Assembly (NCBI RefSeq): GCF_010730745.1
Contig: NZ_AP022615.1
Coordinates: 4,402,001 to 4,466,000 of the forward strand
Source: Mycobacterium heidelbergense
GTDB lineage: Bacteria > Actinomycetota > Actinomycetes > Mycobacteriales > Mycobacteriaceae
Length of the DNA stretch: 64,000 nt
Direction of reading: 5' to 3'
The translations under genes were made by a program, and so were the position numbers. Numbering within the stretch: the stretch's first letter is position 1; the number at the start of each line of letters is the position of its first letter. Under the pieces are notes generated by a model. It searched no databases. It was not told where the DNA came from and was given only the letters and a program-made list of their open reading frames with translations. This document shows, piece by piece, positions 40,774 through 49,047 of the stretch.

Positions 40774-42048
40774 GTGACTTTGCAGCGTCCTCAAAGAAAA
40801 TTGACCGCCGACCAGAGAAATTCGTTCATCGCGGCGTTGCTGGGCTGGACGATGGACGCCTTCGACTACTTCATCGTCGTGCTCGTCTACGCCGACATCG
40901 CCAAGACGTTCCACCACAGCAAGGCCGAGGTCGCGTTCGTCACCACGGCCACCCTGATCATGCGGCCCGTCGGCGCGCTGCTGTTCGGGCTGTGGGCCGA
41001 CCGCGTCGGCCGGCGGCTCCCGCTGATCGTGGACGTGATGTTCTACTCGGTGGTCGGATTCCTGTGCGCGTTCGCGCCCAATTTCACCGTGCTGGTGATC
41101 CTGCGGCTGCTGTACGGCATCGGCATGGGCGGCGAGTGGGGGCTGGGCGCCGCGCTGGCCATGGAGAAGGTTCCCGTCGAGCGCCGCGGGTTCTTCTCCG
41201 GCCTGCTGCAGGAGGGGTACGCCTTCGGCTATCTGCTGGCGAGCGTCGCCTCGCTGGTGGTGATGAATTGGCTGGGGCTGTCGTGGCGGTGGCTGTTCGC
41301 CCTGAGCATCATCCCGGCGCTGATCAGCCTGATCGTCCGCTATCGCGTGGAGGAGTCCGAGGTGTGGGAGGCCGCGCAGGACCGAATGCGGCTCACCAGC
41401 ACCAGGATCCGCGACGTGCTGCGCGACGCCGCGATCATCCGCCGATTCGGCTACCTGGTGCTGCTGATGACCGCGTTCAACTGGATGAGCCACGGCACCC
41501 AGGACGTCTACCCGACCTTCCTGACCGCGACCGCCAACCACGGCGCCGGGCTGTCCAGCGTGACCGTCAAGTGGATCGTGGTGGTCTACAACGTCGGCGC
41601 CATCATCGGCGGCCTGTTCTTCGGCACGCTCTCGCAGCGGGTCAGCCGCCGCTCCACGGTCGTGTTCTGCGCGCTGCTGGGGCTGCCGATCGTGCCCCTG
41701 TTCGCCTATTCGCGCACCGCGGCGATGTTGTGCCTCGGTTCGTTCCTGATGCAGCTCTGCGTGCAGGGCGCCTGGGGCGTGATCCCCGCCCACCTGACCG
41801 AGATGTCGCCGGACGCCATCCGGGGCCTCTACCCCGGCGTCACCTACCAGCTCGGCAACCTGCTGGCGGCGTTCAACCTGCCCATCCAGGAACGCCTGGC
41901 CGAGTCGCACGGCTATCCGTTTGCGCTGGCCGCGACGATCGTGCCGGTGCTCATCGCGGTGACGTTGCTGACGCTGATCGGCAAGGACGCCACCGGAATC
42001 CGCTTCGGCACCGCCGAAAGCTCTTTTCTCCCAAGCGAGATGGCGTGA
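40774..42048 (+). CDS. MFS transporter, sialic-acid/NanT-like
   Basis: This 424-residue major facilitator protein has twelve expected helices. It has the opening helix FIAALLGWTMDAFDYFIVVL with the charged Asp-x-x-Asp pattern typical of sugar-acid and aromatic-acid symporters, the loop motif GLWADRVGRRLPL, and RLLYGIGMGGEWGLGAALAM, characteristic of the NanT/ShiA/PcaK groups. I start at the GTG at 40774, the first good start after the divergent amidohydrolase; an upstream open frame overlaps that gene and is not used. In M. tuberculosis the gene at this place, Rv1902c, is called nanT (from memory); the real substrate is uncertain. Confidence 0.85.
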   Translation: MTLQRPQRKLTADQRNSFIAALLGWTMDAFDYFIVVLVYADIAKTFHHSKAEVAFVTTATLIMRPVGALLFGLWADRVGRRLPLIVDVMFYSVVGFLCAFAPNFTVLVILRLLYGIGMGGEWGLGAALAMEKVPVERRGFFSGLLQEGYAFGYLLASVASLVVMNWLGLSWRWLFALSIIPALISLIVRYRVEESEVWEAAQDRMRLTSTRIRDVLRDAAIIRRFGYLVLLMTAFNWMSHGTQDVYPTFLTATANHGAGLSSVTVKWIVVVYNVGAIIGGLFFGTLSQRVSRRSTVVFCALLGLPIVPLFAYSRTAAMLCLGSFLMQLCVQGAWGVIPAHLTEMSPDAIRGLYPGVTYQLGNLLAAFNLPIQERLAESHGYPFALAATIVPVLIAVTLLTLIGKDATGIRFGTAESSFLPSEMA

Positions 42049-42063
42049 GCCGGCTGGCCACGC

Positions 42064-42125
42064 CGCCGAGCGTCACGCCAGCGTGGCGCCGGGCCGCGGC
42101 TGCCACGCTGGCGTGACGCTCGGCG
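42064..42125. terminator. Perfect 24-base palindrome filling a convergent junction
   Basis: The left arm (42064-42087, beginning CGCCGAGCGTCACGCCAGCG) and right arm (42102-42125) are exact complements with a 14-base loop. The structure ends one base before the cinA stop codon and starts 15 bases after the transporter stop. It has no T tract. A bidirectional terminator, or a mobile palindrome that settled here, would both fit. Confidence 0.75.
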
Positions 42126-43409
42126 TCAGCTGTCGCCGAGCAGGCGCCGCAGCAGGTGCATCGCGACCGTCGTCGAGCGCTCGCGGACGTCGGACCGGTT
42201 GCCGGGGAGCCGCAGCGTCCGGGTGTCGGTGCGGCCCTCGGGGCCGGGAGGGCCAAGCGCCACCGTGAAACAGACCGTCCCGACGGGCTTTTCGGGCGTG
42301 CCGCCGCCCGGGCCGGCGATTCCGGTGATCGCGACGGCGGTGTCGGCGCCGAAGCGCCGCAGCGCCCCCGCCGCCATCGCCTCGGCCACCGGCTCGGACA
42401 CCGCGCCGTGCGCCTCGATCAGCGCCGGGTCGACGCCGAGCAGCTGCGTCTTCGCCTCGTTGGAATAGGCCACCACGCCGCCGGCCACATAGTCGGACGA
42501 CCCCGGCCGGTCGGTCAGCCGCGCCGCCAAGAGCCCCGCGGTGCAGGATTCCGCCGTCGCTATCCGGTGGCCGGACAGCAATCGCGCGACCAGGTCGTCG
42601 ACCCGGGAGCCGTCCTCGGAATAGATCTGCTCTCCGTGCCGCTCGCGCAGCAACCGGGTCAGCTGCGCGTACGCCTCCGCGGCGTCGGGCTCGTAGCGCG
42701 TGACCATCTCGATCTCGCCGCGCCGCAGGCAGGTGGTGATCTCCAGCGACGCGAAACCGGGGATGGCCGCCTGCGCGCCGCGAAGCGTCTCGGCCAGCCC
42801 CGACTCCGGCAACCCGAACATCCGAATCGTCTTCTGCCGGTAGATTGTTCGGCCCGCGATCGCCTCCCGCGCGGCGGGCGTTTCGATGGCCCGGGCCCAC
42901 ATCGGCTGCAGCTCCCGCGGCGGCCCGGGAAGCACGATCACCGTCGGCTTGCCGGGCACCACCACACCCGGCGCGGTGCCCTCCGGATCGAGCACCTGCG
43001 CGCCGACGGGAATCATGGCCTGCTTGCGGTTGCCCGCGAGCACCGCGTCGAAGTCGACGCCATCGAAGCGCGCCATAAAGGATCTGAGGATGGCGGCGAT
43101 CCGTTTCTCGGTCTCGGCGTCCAGCACCAGCTCGCGGCCGCAGAACCGCGCCACCACCTCGACGGTTATGTCGTCGGCCGTGGGCCCCAGCCCGCCGCTG
43201 GTGATGATCAGGTCCACGCCCTGTTCGGCCATGAAGCGCAGCTGCGCCTCGATGTCGGCGGGGCGGTCACCGCAGATCGTGATGTGCGCCAGCTCGACGC
43301 CCAGTTCCAGGAGGCGATCGGCGATCCAGGGCCCGTTCGCATCCTGGACTCGCCCGGTGAGGACCTCGGTTCCGGTGACGACGATGCCTGCGCGTGCGCT
43401 CACCGGCAT
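42126..43409 (-). CDS. cinA: CinA family protein (MoCF-like domain plus nicotinamide-nucleotide amidase domain)
   Basis: The 427-residue protein has the full CinA layout. The N-terminal molybdopterin-binding-like domain carries GIVVTGTEVLTGRVQDANG and TSGGLGPTADDITVE. The C-terminal PncC-type amidase carries IATAESCTAGLLAARLTD (catalytic Ser region), VAGGVVAYSNEAK and AITGIAGPGGGTPEKPVGTV. Such proteins hydrolyse nicotinamide mononucleotide and ADP-ribose in pyridine-nucleotide salvage. In mycobacteria CinA has been linked to NAD-adduct cleavage and isoniazid tolerance. I start at the ATG at 43409; a GTG at 43403 is also possible. M. tuberculosis Rv1901 is the counterpart. Confidence 0.9.
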   Translation of the reverse strand: MPVSARAGIVVTGTEVLTGRVQDANGPWIADRLLELGVELAHITICGDRPADIEAQLRFMAEQGVDLIITSGGLGPTADDITVEVVARFCGRELVLDAETEKRIAAILRSFMARFDGVDFDAVLAGNRKQAMIPVGAQVLDPEGTAPGVVVPGKPTVIVLPGPPRELQPMWARAIETPAAREAIAGRTIYRQKTIRMFGLPESGLAETLRGAQAAIPGFASLEITTCLRRGEIEMVTRYEPDAAEAYAQLTRLLRERHGEQIYSEDGSRVDDLVARLLSGHRIATAESCTAGLLAARLTDRPGSSDYVAGGVVAYSNEAKTQLLGVDPALIEAHGAVSEPVAEAMAAGALRRFGADTAVAITGIAGPGGGTPEKPVGTVCFTVALGPPGPEGRTDTRTLRLPGNRSDVRERSTTVAMHLLRRLLGDS

Positions 43410-43448
43410 GAGCCTACTGGCGGGACCGCGAGACAACGGGCCGACGGG

Positions 43449-43754
43449 CTAACCGCCGGACAGGTAGCGCTCGACGGACGCGACCTTCCGCGTCATCGCA
43501 TCGTGGGCGCCCGTCCGCCAGTCGGCCTTGATCACCGTGCTGACCCGGGGCGCGCGGGCCGCGACGGCCTCGACCGCGCGCTGCACGACGGCCATCACCT
43601 CGTCCCAGGTATCGCCCTCGATCACGGTGAACATCGAATCGGTCTCGTTGCGCAGGCCGGACTCGCGCACCACCCGAACCGCCTCGGCGACGATCTCGCC
43701 GACACCCTCGCCCACGCCTAGCGGGGTGACGGAAAACGCGACGAGCACGGACAC
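43449..43754 (-). CDS. MTH1187/YkoF-type thiamine-binding protein
   Basis: The 101-residue protein has the MTH1187 pattern: LVAFSVTPLGVGEGVGEIVA, then ESGLRNETDSMFTVIEGDTW and VSTVIKADWRTG. Family members form tetramers with a ferredoxin-like fold and bind thiamine or a related ligand. The start is GTG at 43754, divergent from dtd over 51 bases. M. tuberculosis Rv1898 appears to be the counterpart (from memory). Confidence 0.85.
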   Translation of the reverse strand: MSVLVAFSVTPLGVGEGVGEIVAEAVRVVRESGLRNETDSMFTVIEGDTWDEVMAVVQRAVEAVAARAPRVSTVIKADWRTGAHDAMTRKVASVERYLSGG

Positions 43755-43805
43755 GTGACGAGCCTACCCAACCTTTTCGGGGCCGGCCTGGCAGCATCGA
43801 GGGCC

Positions 43806-44237
43806 ATGCGGGTTCTGGTGCAACGGGTCTCATCGGCGGCGGTGTCGGTCGATGGCCGGGTGGTGGGGGCCATCCGGCCGGATGGCCAGGGCCTGCTCGC
43901 GTTCGTCGGCGTCACGCATACCGACGATGCCGACACGGCGCGGCGGCTGGCCGAAAAGCTGTGGAATCTGCGCATTCTCGCCGACGAACGGTCCGCGGCC
44001 GACGTCGACGCGCCGATCCTGGTCGTCAGCCAGTTCACCCTGTACGCCGACACCGCGAAGGGGCGCCGGCCATCCTGGAACGCGGCCGCCCCCGGCGGCG
44101 TCGCCGAGCCGTTGGTAGCCGCCTTCGCCGAGGCGTTGCGAGGGCTGGGCGCCCACGTGCAGACCGGCGTGTTCGGCGCGAACATGCAGGTCGAATTGGT
44201 CAATGACGGCCCGGTGACGGTGTTTCTGGAGCTCTGA
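43806..44237 (+). CDS. dtd: D-aminoacyl-tRNA deacylase
   Basis: The 143-residue protein is a complete DTD. It starts MRVLVQRVSSAAVSVDG, has the substrate-selecting SQFTLYAD (Ser-Gln-Phe-Thr loop), RRPSWNAAAPGG, and the C-terminal motif VNDGPVTVFLEL (G-P cis dipeptide). It removes D-amino acids from mischarged tRNA in the cytosol. I start at the ATG at 43806; the frame is open to 43755, which overlaps the divergent gene's upstream region. A methyltransferase gene follows 27 bases later. Confidence 0.95.
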   Translation: MRVLVQRVSSAAVSVDGRVVGAIRPDGQGLLAFVGVTHTDDADTARRLAEKLWNLRILADERSAADVDAPILVVSQFTLYADTAKGRRPSWNAAAPGGVAEPLVAAFAEALRGLGAHVQTGVFGANMQVELVNDGPVTVFLEL

Positions 44238-44264
44238 CGGCGCCACCGCAGGTACCTTGGTTCT

Positions 44265-45182
44265 GTGGGCACGACGCCTGAATTCGGTTCGCTCCGTTCC
44301 GACGACGACCAGTGGGACATCGTCAGCAGCGTGGGCTACACCGCGCTGCTCGTCGCGGGATGGCGGGCGCTGCACGCGCTGAGCCCGCGGCCGCTGGTGC
44401 GCGACGAGTACGCAAAGGTCTTCATCGCCGCGTCGCGGGACCCGTACCTGGCGGGCGTGCTCGCGAATCCGGGAACCTCCGAGGACGAGACGGCCTTTCC
44501 GCGCCTGTACGGCGTGCAGACCCGGTTCTTCGACGACTTCTTCGCCTCCGCCGGCGACGCGGGCATACGGCAGGCGGTGATCGTCGCGGCGGGGCTGGAT
44601 TCCCGGGCGTATCGGCTTGATTGGCCGGATGGCACAACGGTTTTCGAGGTGGACCTGCCGAAGGTCCTGGAATTCAAGGCGCGGGTGCTGGGCGAGCACG
44701 GCGCCGCGCCCAGGGCCCGCAGGGTCGAGGTCGCCGCCGACCTGCGCACCGACTGGTCGCGGACGCTGGAAGCGGCCGGCTTCGACACGGAAAGCCCCAG
44801 CGCCTGGTCGGTCGAGGGCGTGCTGCCCTACCTGACCGACGAGGCCCAAGCCGCGCTCTTCACCCGGATCAGCGGGCTCAGCGCGCCGGGCAGCCGAATC
44901 GCCATCGGCGCCCTGGGGACACGCCTGGACCATGACCGGCTCGCCGCGCTGGAAGCGGATCACCCCGGGGTCAACATGTCGGGCGACGTGGACTTCTCGG
45001 CCCTCACCTACGAGCCCACCACCGACCCGGCGGAATCGCTGGCCGCGCACGGCTGGGCGGTCGAACCGGTGCGCAACACGCTCGAGCTGCAGGCCGGCTA
45101 CGGGATGACCCCACCGGAGGTGGACGTCAAGATCGACGGGTTCATGCGCTCGCAATACATCACGGCGATCCGGTCGGGGTGA
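44265..45182 (+). CDS. SAM-dependent methyltransferase (Ppm1/LCM-like, TIGR00027 type)
   Basis: This 305-residue member of the putative mycobacterial methyltransferase family has an N-terminal DQWDIVSSVGYTALLVAGW, the SAM loop VIVAAGLDSRAYRLDWPDG, VFEVDLPKVLEFK, and WSVEGVLPYL. The GTG at 44265 lies seven bases after TACCTT (44253-44258), fitting a leaderless transcript; there is no ribosome binding site. M. tuberculosis Rv1896c is the counterpart by position. The substrate is unknown. Compare the relative at 443-1288. Confidence 0.85.
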   Translation: MGTTPEFGSLRSDDDQWDIVSSVGYTALLVAGWRALHALSPRPLVRDEYAKVFIAASRDPYLAGVLANPGTSEDETAFPRLYGVQTRFFDDFFASAGDAGIRQAVIVAAGLDSRAYRLDWPDGTTVFEVDLPKVLEFKARVLGEHGAAPRARRVEVAADLRTDWSRTLEAAGFDTESPSAWSVEGVLPYLTDEAQAALFTRISGLSAPGSRIAIGALGTRLDHDRLAALEADHPGVNMSGDVDFSALTYEPTTDPAESLAAHGWAVEPVRNTLELQAGYGMTPPEVDVKIDGFMRSQYITAIRSG

Positions 45183-45188
45183 GCCGAG

Positions 45189-45977
45189 ATGGTGACGATC
45201 ACGAGACTCTCCCCCGCCGACGCCATCGCGGAGATCGGCGCCAGTGCGCCCGGCCCCGGGATCGGGGCGTTCTTCGACCTGGACGGCACGTTGATCGACG
45301 GCTTCACCGCCGCGGTACACGTCGGCGACCGGATCCGGCGTCGCCAGGCCGGGATCGGCGAGCTGCTCGGGGTGTTCGAGGCCGCGCTGCGGTATCGGTT
45401 CGGCCGCTTGGAGTTTGAGCACCTCATCGTGCGGGCCGCGGGTTATCTGCGCGGCGAATCGCTCGCCGAGCTTGACGCGCTGGGCGACCGGCTGTTCGTC
45501 GAACGCGTTGCCACGCGGCTGCATTCGCGCATGCACGAGATCGTGCAGGCGCACCAGGGCCGCGGCCACACGATCGTGCTGAGCTCCTCGGCGCTCTCCA
45601 TCCAGGCGCTGCCCGTCGCACGCTTTCTCGGCATTTCCAACGTGCAGTGCAATCATTTCGAGCTCGACGACCACGGGCGGCTGACCGGCGGGATCGTCAA
45701 ACCCATCGTGTGGGGGGCCAGCAAGGCCGCCGCGGTCCAACAATTCTGCGCCGACAATGGCGTTGCGGTGCAACGCAGTTACTTCTACGCCGACGGCGAT
45801 GAGGACGCCGCGTCGATGTCACTCGTCGGCTGCCCGCGACCGGTGAACCCCCGCTCGGGGCTTGCCGCGGCGGCCGCGGCGCACGGCTGGCCGGTGATGA
45901 GCCTCGCCTCGGGCCGCCGCGGGCCGGTACGGAGATTGCGGTACCTGGCCAAGCACGTCCGCCGCGACAGAGATTAG
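45189..45977 (+). CDS. HAD-superfamily hydrolase, subfamily IB
   Basis: The 262-residue protein is a HAD-IB phosphatase. Motif I is AFFDLDGTLIDGF (nucleophile Asp and acid Asp), motif II is VLSSSALSIQAL, and motif III/IV appears as FYADGDEDAASM, where relatives usually have YxDSxxD; here Gly replaces Ser. The helical cap between motifs I and II is typical. Mycobacterial relatives are often fused to an acyltransferase, and this one is not. It follows the methyltransferase after 6 bases, so they may be an operon. The stop overlaps the opposite dehydrogenase stop by four bases. Confidence 0.8.
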   Translation: MVTITRLSPADAIAEIGASAPGPGIGAFFDLDGTLIDGFTAAVHVGDRIRRRQAGIGELLGVFEAALRYRFGRLEFEHLIVRAAGYLRGESLAELDALGDRLFVERVATRLHSRMHEIVQAHQGRGHTIVLSSSALSIQALPVARFLGISNVQCNHFELDDHGRLTGGIVKPIVWGASKAAAVQQFCADNGVAVQRSYFYADGDEDAASMSLVGCPRPVNPRSGLAAAAAAHGWPVMSLASGRRGPVRRLRYLAKHVRRDRD

Positions 45978-46999
45978 GGCGTCAGCAGGACCTTCACGTC
46001 GTCGCCGGAACGCGACTCCGCGGTCGCGTAGCCCTTGGCCGCCTCGTCCAACGGCAGGGTCGTGGTGACGATGCCGTCGACATCGAGCCGGCCGGACCGC
46101 AGCAGCGGGATCAGCTCCGGCCAGGTGCGCTGCACCGGCGCGGTGGTCATCCGCAGCGTGATGCTGCGGATCAGGCAGCCGAGGGCGTTGAGCGGAAACG
46201 GATTCATATCGTGCACACCGACCACCGAGACGGTGCCGCCGGGCCGTACCGCGTTGAGCGCGTCGGTGATCGACGCGTCCGTGCCGACCGCGTCGATCAC
46301 CGCGTCCGCGCCGCGCCCGCCGGTGGCCGCGAGGATGGCGTCGGTTGCCGGCGACGTGATCGGCGTGGCGCCCCACCGCGCCGCGCGCCGCAGGCGGCCG
46401 TCGACCCGATCGACCGCGAAAACCGTTGCGGCGCCCTGAAAAAGCACACAGCGCAGAGCGCATAGCCCCACCGCCCCCAGGCCGATCACCGCCACCGTGC
46501 CGCCGAAGGGGATGTCGGCGCGCCGGGCCGCCGCCCAGCCGGTGGCCAGGTTGTCGGTCAGCAGCACCGCCTGCTCGGTGCTGATCCCCTCCGGCACCCT
46601 GAGGAGCTGGAAGTCGGCGGCCGGCACGGCGAGCAGATCGGCCTGTGCGCCGGGAAGCACTCCGCCGCCGAAGATCTGAAAGCCGGAGAAGCACATCACC
46701 GGGTCTCGGGTGGCGCAGCCCGGGCAGGCGCCGCAACCGGTGACCGACGACACCATGACCTGGTCGCCGACTTTGACGGTGCGCACCTCGGGTCCGGCCT
46801 CGACGACGGTGCCGACCGCCTCGTGGCCGAGCGTCATCGGCTCGACGAGCGGATAGTCGCCCTCGTAGAAATGGAGGTCGGATCCGCAGATGCCGGCGGC
46901 GGTGACGGAGACGATCGCTCCGTCGGGACCGGGCAGCGCGGGATCGGGGCGGGTGTCGACCCCGACGTTCCGGGGCCCGTCGAGGACTACCGTGCGCAT
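45974..46999 (-). CDS. Zinc-dependent medium-chain alcohol dehydrogenase
   Basis: The 341-residue MDR protein has the catalytic-zinc Cys in AAGICGSDLHFYEG, His-Glu in MTLGHEAVGTVVEAG, the structural-zinc Cys set in SVTGCGACPGCATRDPVMC, and the Rossmann motif VAVIGLGAVGLCALR. It would oxidise an alcohol with NAD(P). I start at the ATG at 46999 (MRTVVLDGPRN), the family start, and not the long open frame beyond. M. tuberculosis Rv1895 is the counterpart by position and sequence feel. It lies 10 bases after the monooxygenase gene on the same strand, so the pair may act in sequence on one substrate. Confidence 0.85.
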   Translation of the reverse strand: MRTVVLDGPRNVGVDTRPDPALPGPDGAIVSVTAAGICGSDLHFYEGDYPLVEPMTLGHEAVGTVVEAGPEVRTVKVGDQVMVSSVTGCGACPGCATRDPVMCFSGFQIFGGGVLPGAQADLLAVPAADFQLLRVPEGISTEQAVLLTDNLATGWAAARRADIPFGGTVAVIGLGAVGLCALRCVLFQGAATVFAVDRVDGRLRRAARWGATPITSPATDAILAATGGRGADAVIDAVGTDASITDALNAVRPGGTVSVVGVHDMNPFPLNALGCLIRSITLRMTTAPVQRTWPELIPLLRSGRLDVDGIVTTTLPLDEAAKGYATAESRSGDDVKVLLTP

Positions 47000-47009
47000 G
47001 CTGGGGTGC

Positions 47010-48941
47010 TCACTTTCCCTGTCGCAGAACGAATTGTGACCAGTCGGGCTCACGCACCGCCGCCCAGTACTCGTTGAGCCGCCACGGGCTGACCGTGTGG
47101 ATCTCGCCGTCGGCGTTCTTGAAGTAGGAGTGTGTGACCGCCGGGTGCGACCACACCATCTTCTTGATCCGGGCCTGCGTCCGTCGGTGCCACTCGGTGG
47201 CGGCGCCGGCCTTCGCTTCCAGCGAGTGCAGCCGGTCCCGTGCCAGCCGGTTGAGGCACTGGTCGATGTAACGCATCTGGAGTTCGGACTGGAAGATGAG
47301 GCTGCCCCCGTGGGCGAGATGGGTCCCGGGTCCGTAGATGAGGAAAAGGTTCGGGAATCCCGGAACGGTGATCCCGAGGTAAGCGTACGGGCGGCTCCCC
47401 CACATCTCGTGCAGGTCAATCCCGTTGCGTCCGGTCACCTTTAGCGGCCACAGCACGTCGGTGTGCCGGAATCCGGTGGCGTAGACGATGACGTCGGCGT
47501 CGTGCTGCACGCCGTCCTCGGTGACGACGCCGGTCGGGGTGATCTCCCGGATCGGCGTGCGCACCAATTCGACGTTGTCCCGTTGCAGCGTCCGCAGCCA
47601 GCTGCCGTTGTCCTGCAGGGTCCGTTTGCCGGTGGCGGGATAGTCGGGCAACACCTTGGCCAACAGCTCGTCACCCTCGCCGACCTGGCTGGTGATCCAC
47701 TGGGAGAACATCATTCGGGCCGCGGCGTTGATGTCGCTGACGGCATAGTCCTGATCGGCGTAATTCGGGTCGCCCTCCGCGGCGTCAAGGCCCTTGTCGG
47801 CGCCGGGCCAGAGCACGAGAAACCGGTACCACCTTCCGTAGAACGGGAGGTGGCGCATCGCCCAGCGCACGCCGTCGCCGACCTCGTCGTGGTACATCGC
47901 GTTCGGGAACATCCACTGGGCGGTCCGTTGGAACACGGTCAGCCGCTCGACTCGGTCGGCGATCGCCGGCGCGATTTGGAAGCCGCTGGCGCCCGCCCCG
48001 ATGAGCGCGACCCGCTTGCCGGTCAGGTCGACGGAGTGATCCCACGCCGCGGAGTGAAACGACGGGCCCCCGAAGGTGTCGGCGCCGTCGAATTCCGGGA
48101 TGTGGGGCCGATTGAGCTGACCGACCGCGGTGATGAGGGCGCGTGCGTTGAGCGTGCTGGTCTGCCCGTCGGCGCGGCGTAGCGAGACGCTCCACACGCC
48201 GTCGTCGTCGTTCCATTCGGCCGCGAGAACCTCGGTGTTCCACCGCACGTGCTCGGCCAGGCCGTGCTTGGCCATCACCCGGGTGAAGTAGTCCCGCAGC
48301 TCGCGTTGCTCGGCGAAGAAGTGGGTCCAGTCGTTGTTGGGTTCGAAGCTGTAGCAATAGAAATGGTTTGCGACGTCGACGCGGGCGCCGGGATAGCTGT
48401 TCTCCCACCATGTTCCGCCGGGGCCGGCGTTCTTCTCGATGATGGTGAACGGGACGTTGGCCTGTTGGAGGCGGATCCCGGCCAGGATGCCGGATTCGCC
48501 GCACCCCACCACCAGCACCGGGAGCTCGGCGGCCGACCCGGTCGGCAGGGCGGCCGGGTGCCGCGGGTCGACGCCGTCGAGATCCATCTCCTCGAGGACC
48601 AGGGGCAGGTAGTCGTCGGTCACGTGTTCGCAGGCGGCCCAGTCCAGCATTTCCCTGATGAGCTCGGGGCTCAGCGGTTCGGGCTCGGGGCAGCCGCGGT
48701 CGCGGTAGTCGGCGAGCACCGGCAGCGCCGCCGCGCGGGCCCGGGCCTTGTCGTCCTCCGACATGAACCCCTGGACCTCGTTGAGGAAGATGCCCATGGG
48801 CTTGAAGTCACGAATGAACCGGGGGTCGCCGGTGATGTGGACGAGCGAGAGCAGCAGCGTCGGGATGCTGACGTCTTCGAGCGCGACCGCGATCTCGGCC
48901 GTCGCGGTGGTGAAGGGATTGCCGGCGTAACGGCTGCGCAT
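47010..48941 (-). CDS. Flavin-containing (Baeyer-Villiger-type) monooxygenase
   Basis: The 643-residue protein has an N-terminal extension of about 145 helical residues. The FAD Rossmann motif VLVVGCGESGILAG is near residue 150, followed by the Baeyer-Villiger fingerprint FGGPSFHSAAWDHS (F-x-G-x-x-x-H-x-x-x-W) and the NADPH motif ALIGAGASGFQIA near 310. DVIVYATGFRHTDVLWP near the C-terminus is the usual ATG-containing segment. It would insert oxygen into a ketone or aldehyde, giving an ester, with NADPH. I start at the ATG at 48941. A palindrome lies immediately upstream, and a zinc dehydrogenase follows in the same direction. Confidence 0.85.
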   Translation of the reverse strand: MRSRYAGNPFTTATAEIAVALEDVSIPTLLLSLVHITGDPRFIRDFKPMGIFLNEVQGFMSEDDKARARAAALPVLADYRDRGCPEPEPLSPELIREMLDWAACEHVTDDYLPLVLEEMDLDGVDPRHPAALPTGSAAELPVLVVGCGESGILAGIRLQQANVPFTIIEKNAGPGGTWWENSYPGARVDVANHFYCYSFEPNNDWTHFFAEQRELRDYFTRVMAKHGLAEHVRWNTEVLAAEWNDDDGVWSVSLRRADGQTSTLNARALITAVGQLNRPHIPEFDGADTFGGPSFHSAAWDHSVDLTGKRVALIGAGASGFQIAPAIADRVERLTVFQRTAQWMFPNAMYHDEVGDGVRWAMRHLPFYGRWYRFLVLWPGADKGLDAAEGDPNYADQDYAVSDINAAARMMFSQWITSQVGEGDELLAKVLPDYPATGKRTLQDNGSWLRTLQRDNVELVRTPIREITPTGVVTEDGVQHDADVIVYATGFRHTDVLWPLKVTGRNGIDLHEMWGSRPYAYLGITVPGFPNLFLIYGPGTHLAHGGSLIFQSELQMRYIDQCLNRLARDRLHSLEAKAGAATEWHRRTQARIKKMVWSHPAVTHSYFKNADGEIHTVSPWRLNEYWAAVREPDWSQFVLRQGK

Positions 48942-48970
48942 CAAGCCGATCCTTCCGGTAGCGGGACCTG

Positions 48971-49001
48971 CCAATTACGCTACTAAGCGTTTCGTAATTG
49001 G
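48971..49001. promoter_or_regulatory. Palindromic operator upstream of the monooxygenase gene
   Basis: CCAATTACG (48971-48979) and CGTAATTGG (48993-49001) are perfect inverted arms. An inner palindrome ACGCT-ACTA-AGCGT lies across the centre (48977-48990). It sits 30 bases upstream of the start at 48941. The A+T-rich, symmetric site looks like a repressor operator, for example of a TetR protein, but no adjacent regulator gene exists. Confidence 0.6.
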
Positions 49002-49047
49002 CGGCACTACGCTACCTCGTGGCGCCGCAGCGGATCAAGGGCGGCCG

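Noticed and set aside
39850..41910. 686-codon minus-strand frame spanning the amidohydrolase and transporter genes
   Set aside because: It overlaps two clear genes, one in antisense and one in another frame, and looks random (His, Gln, Arg rich).
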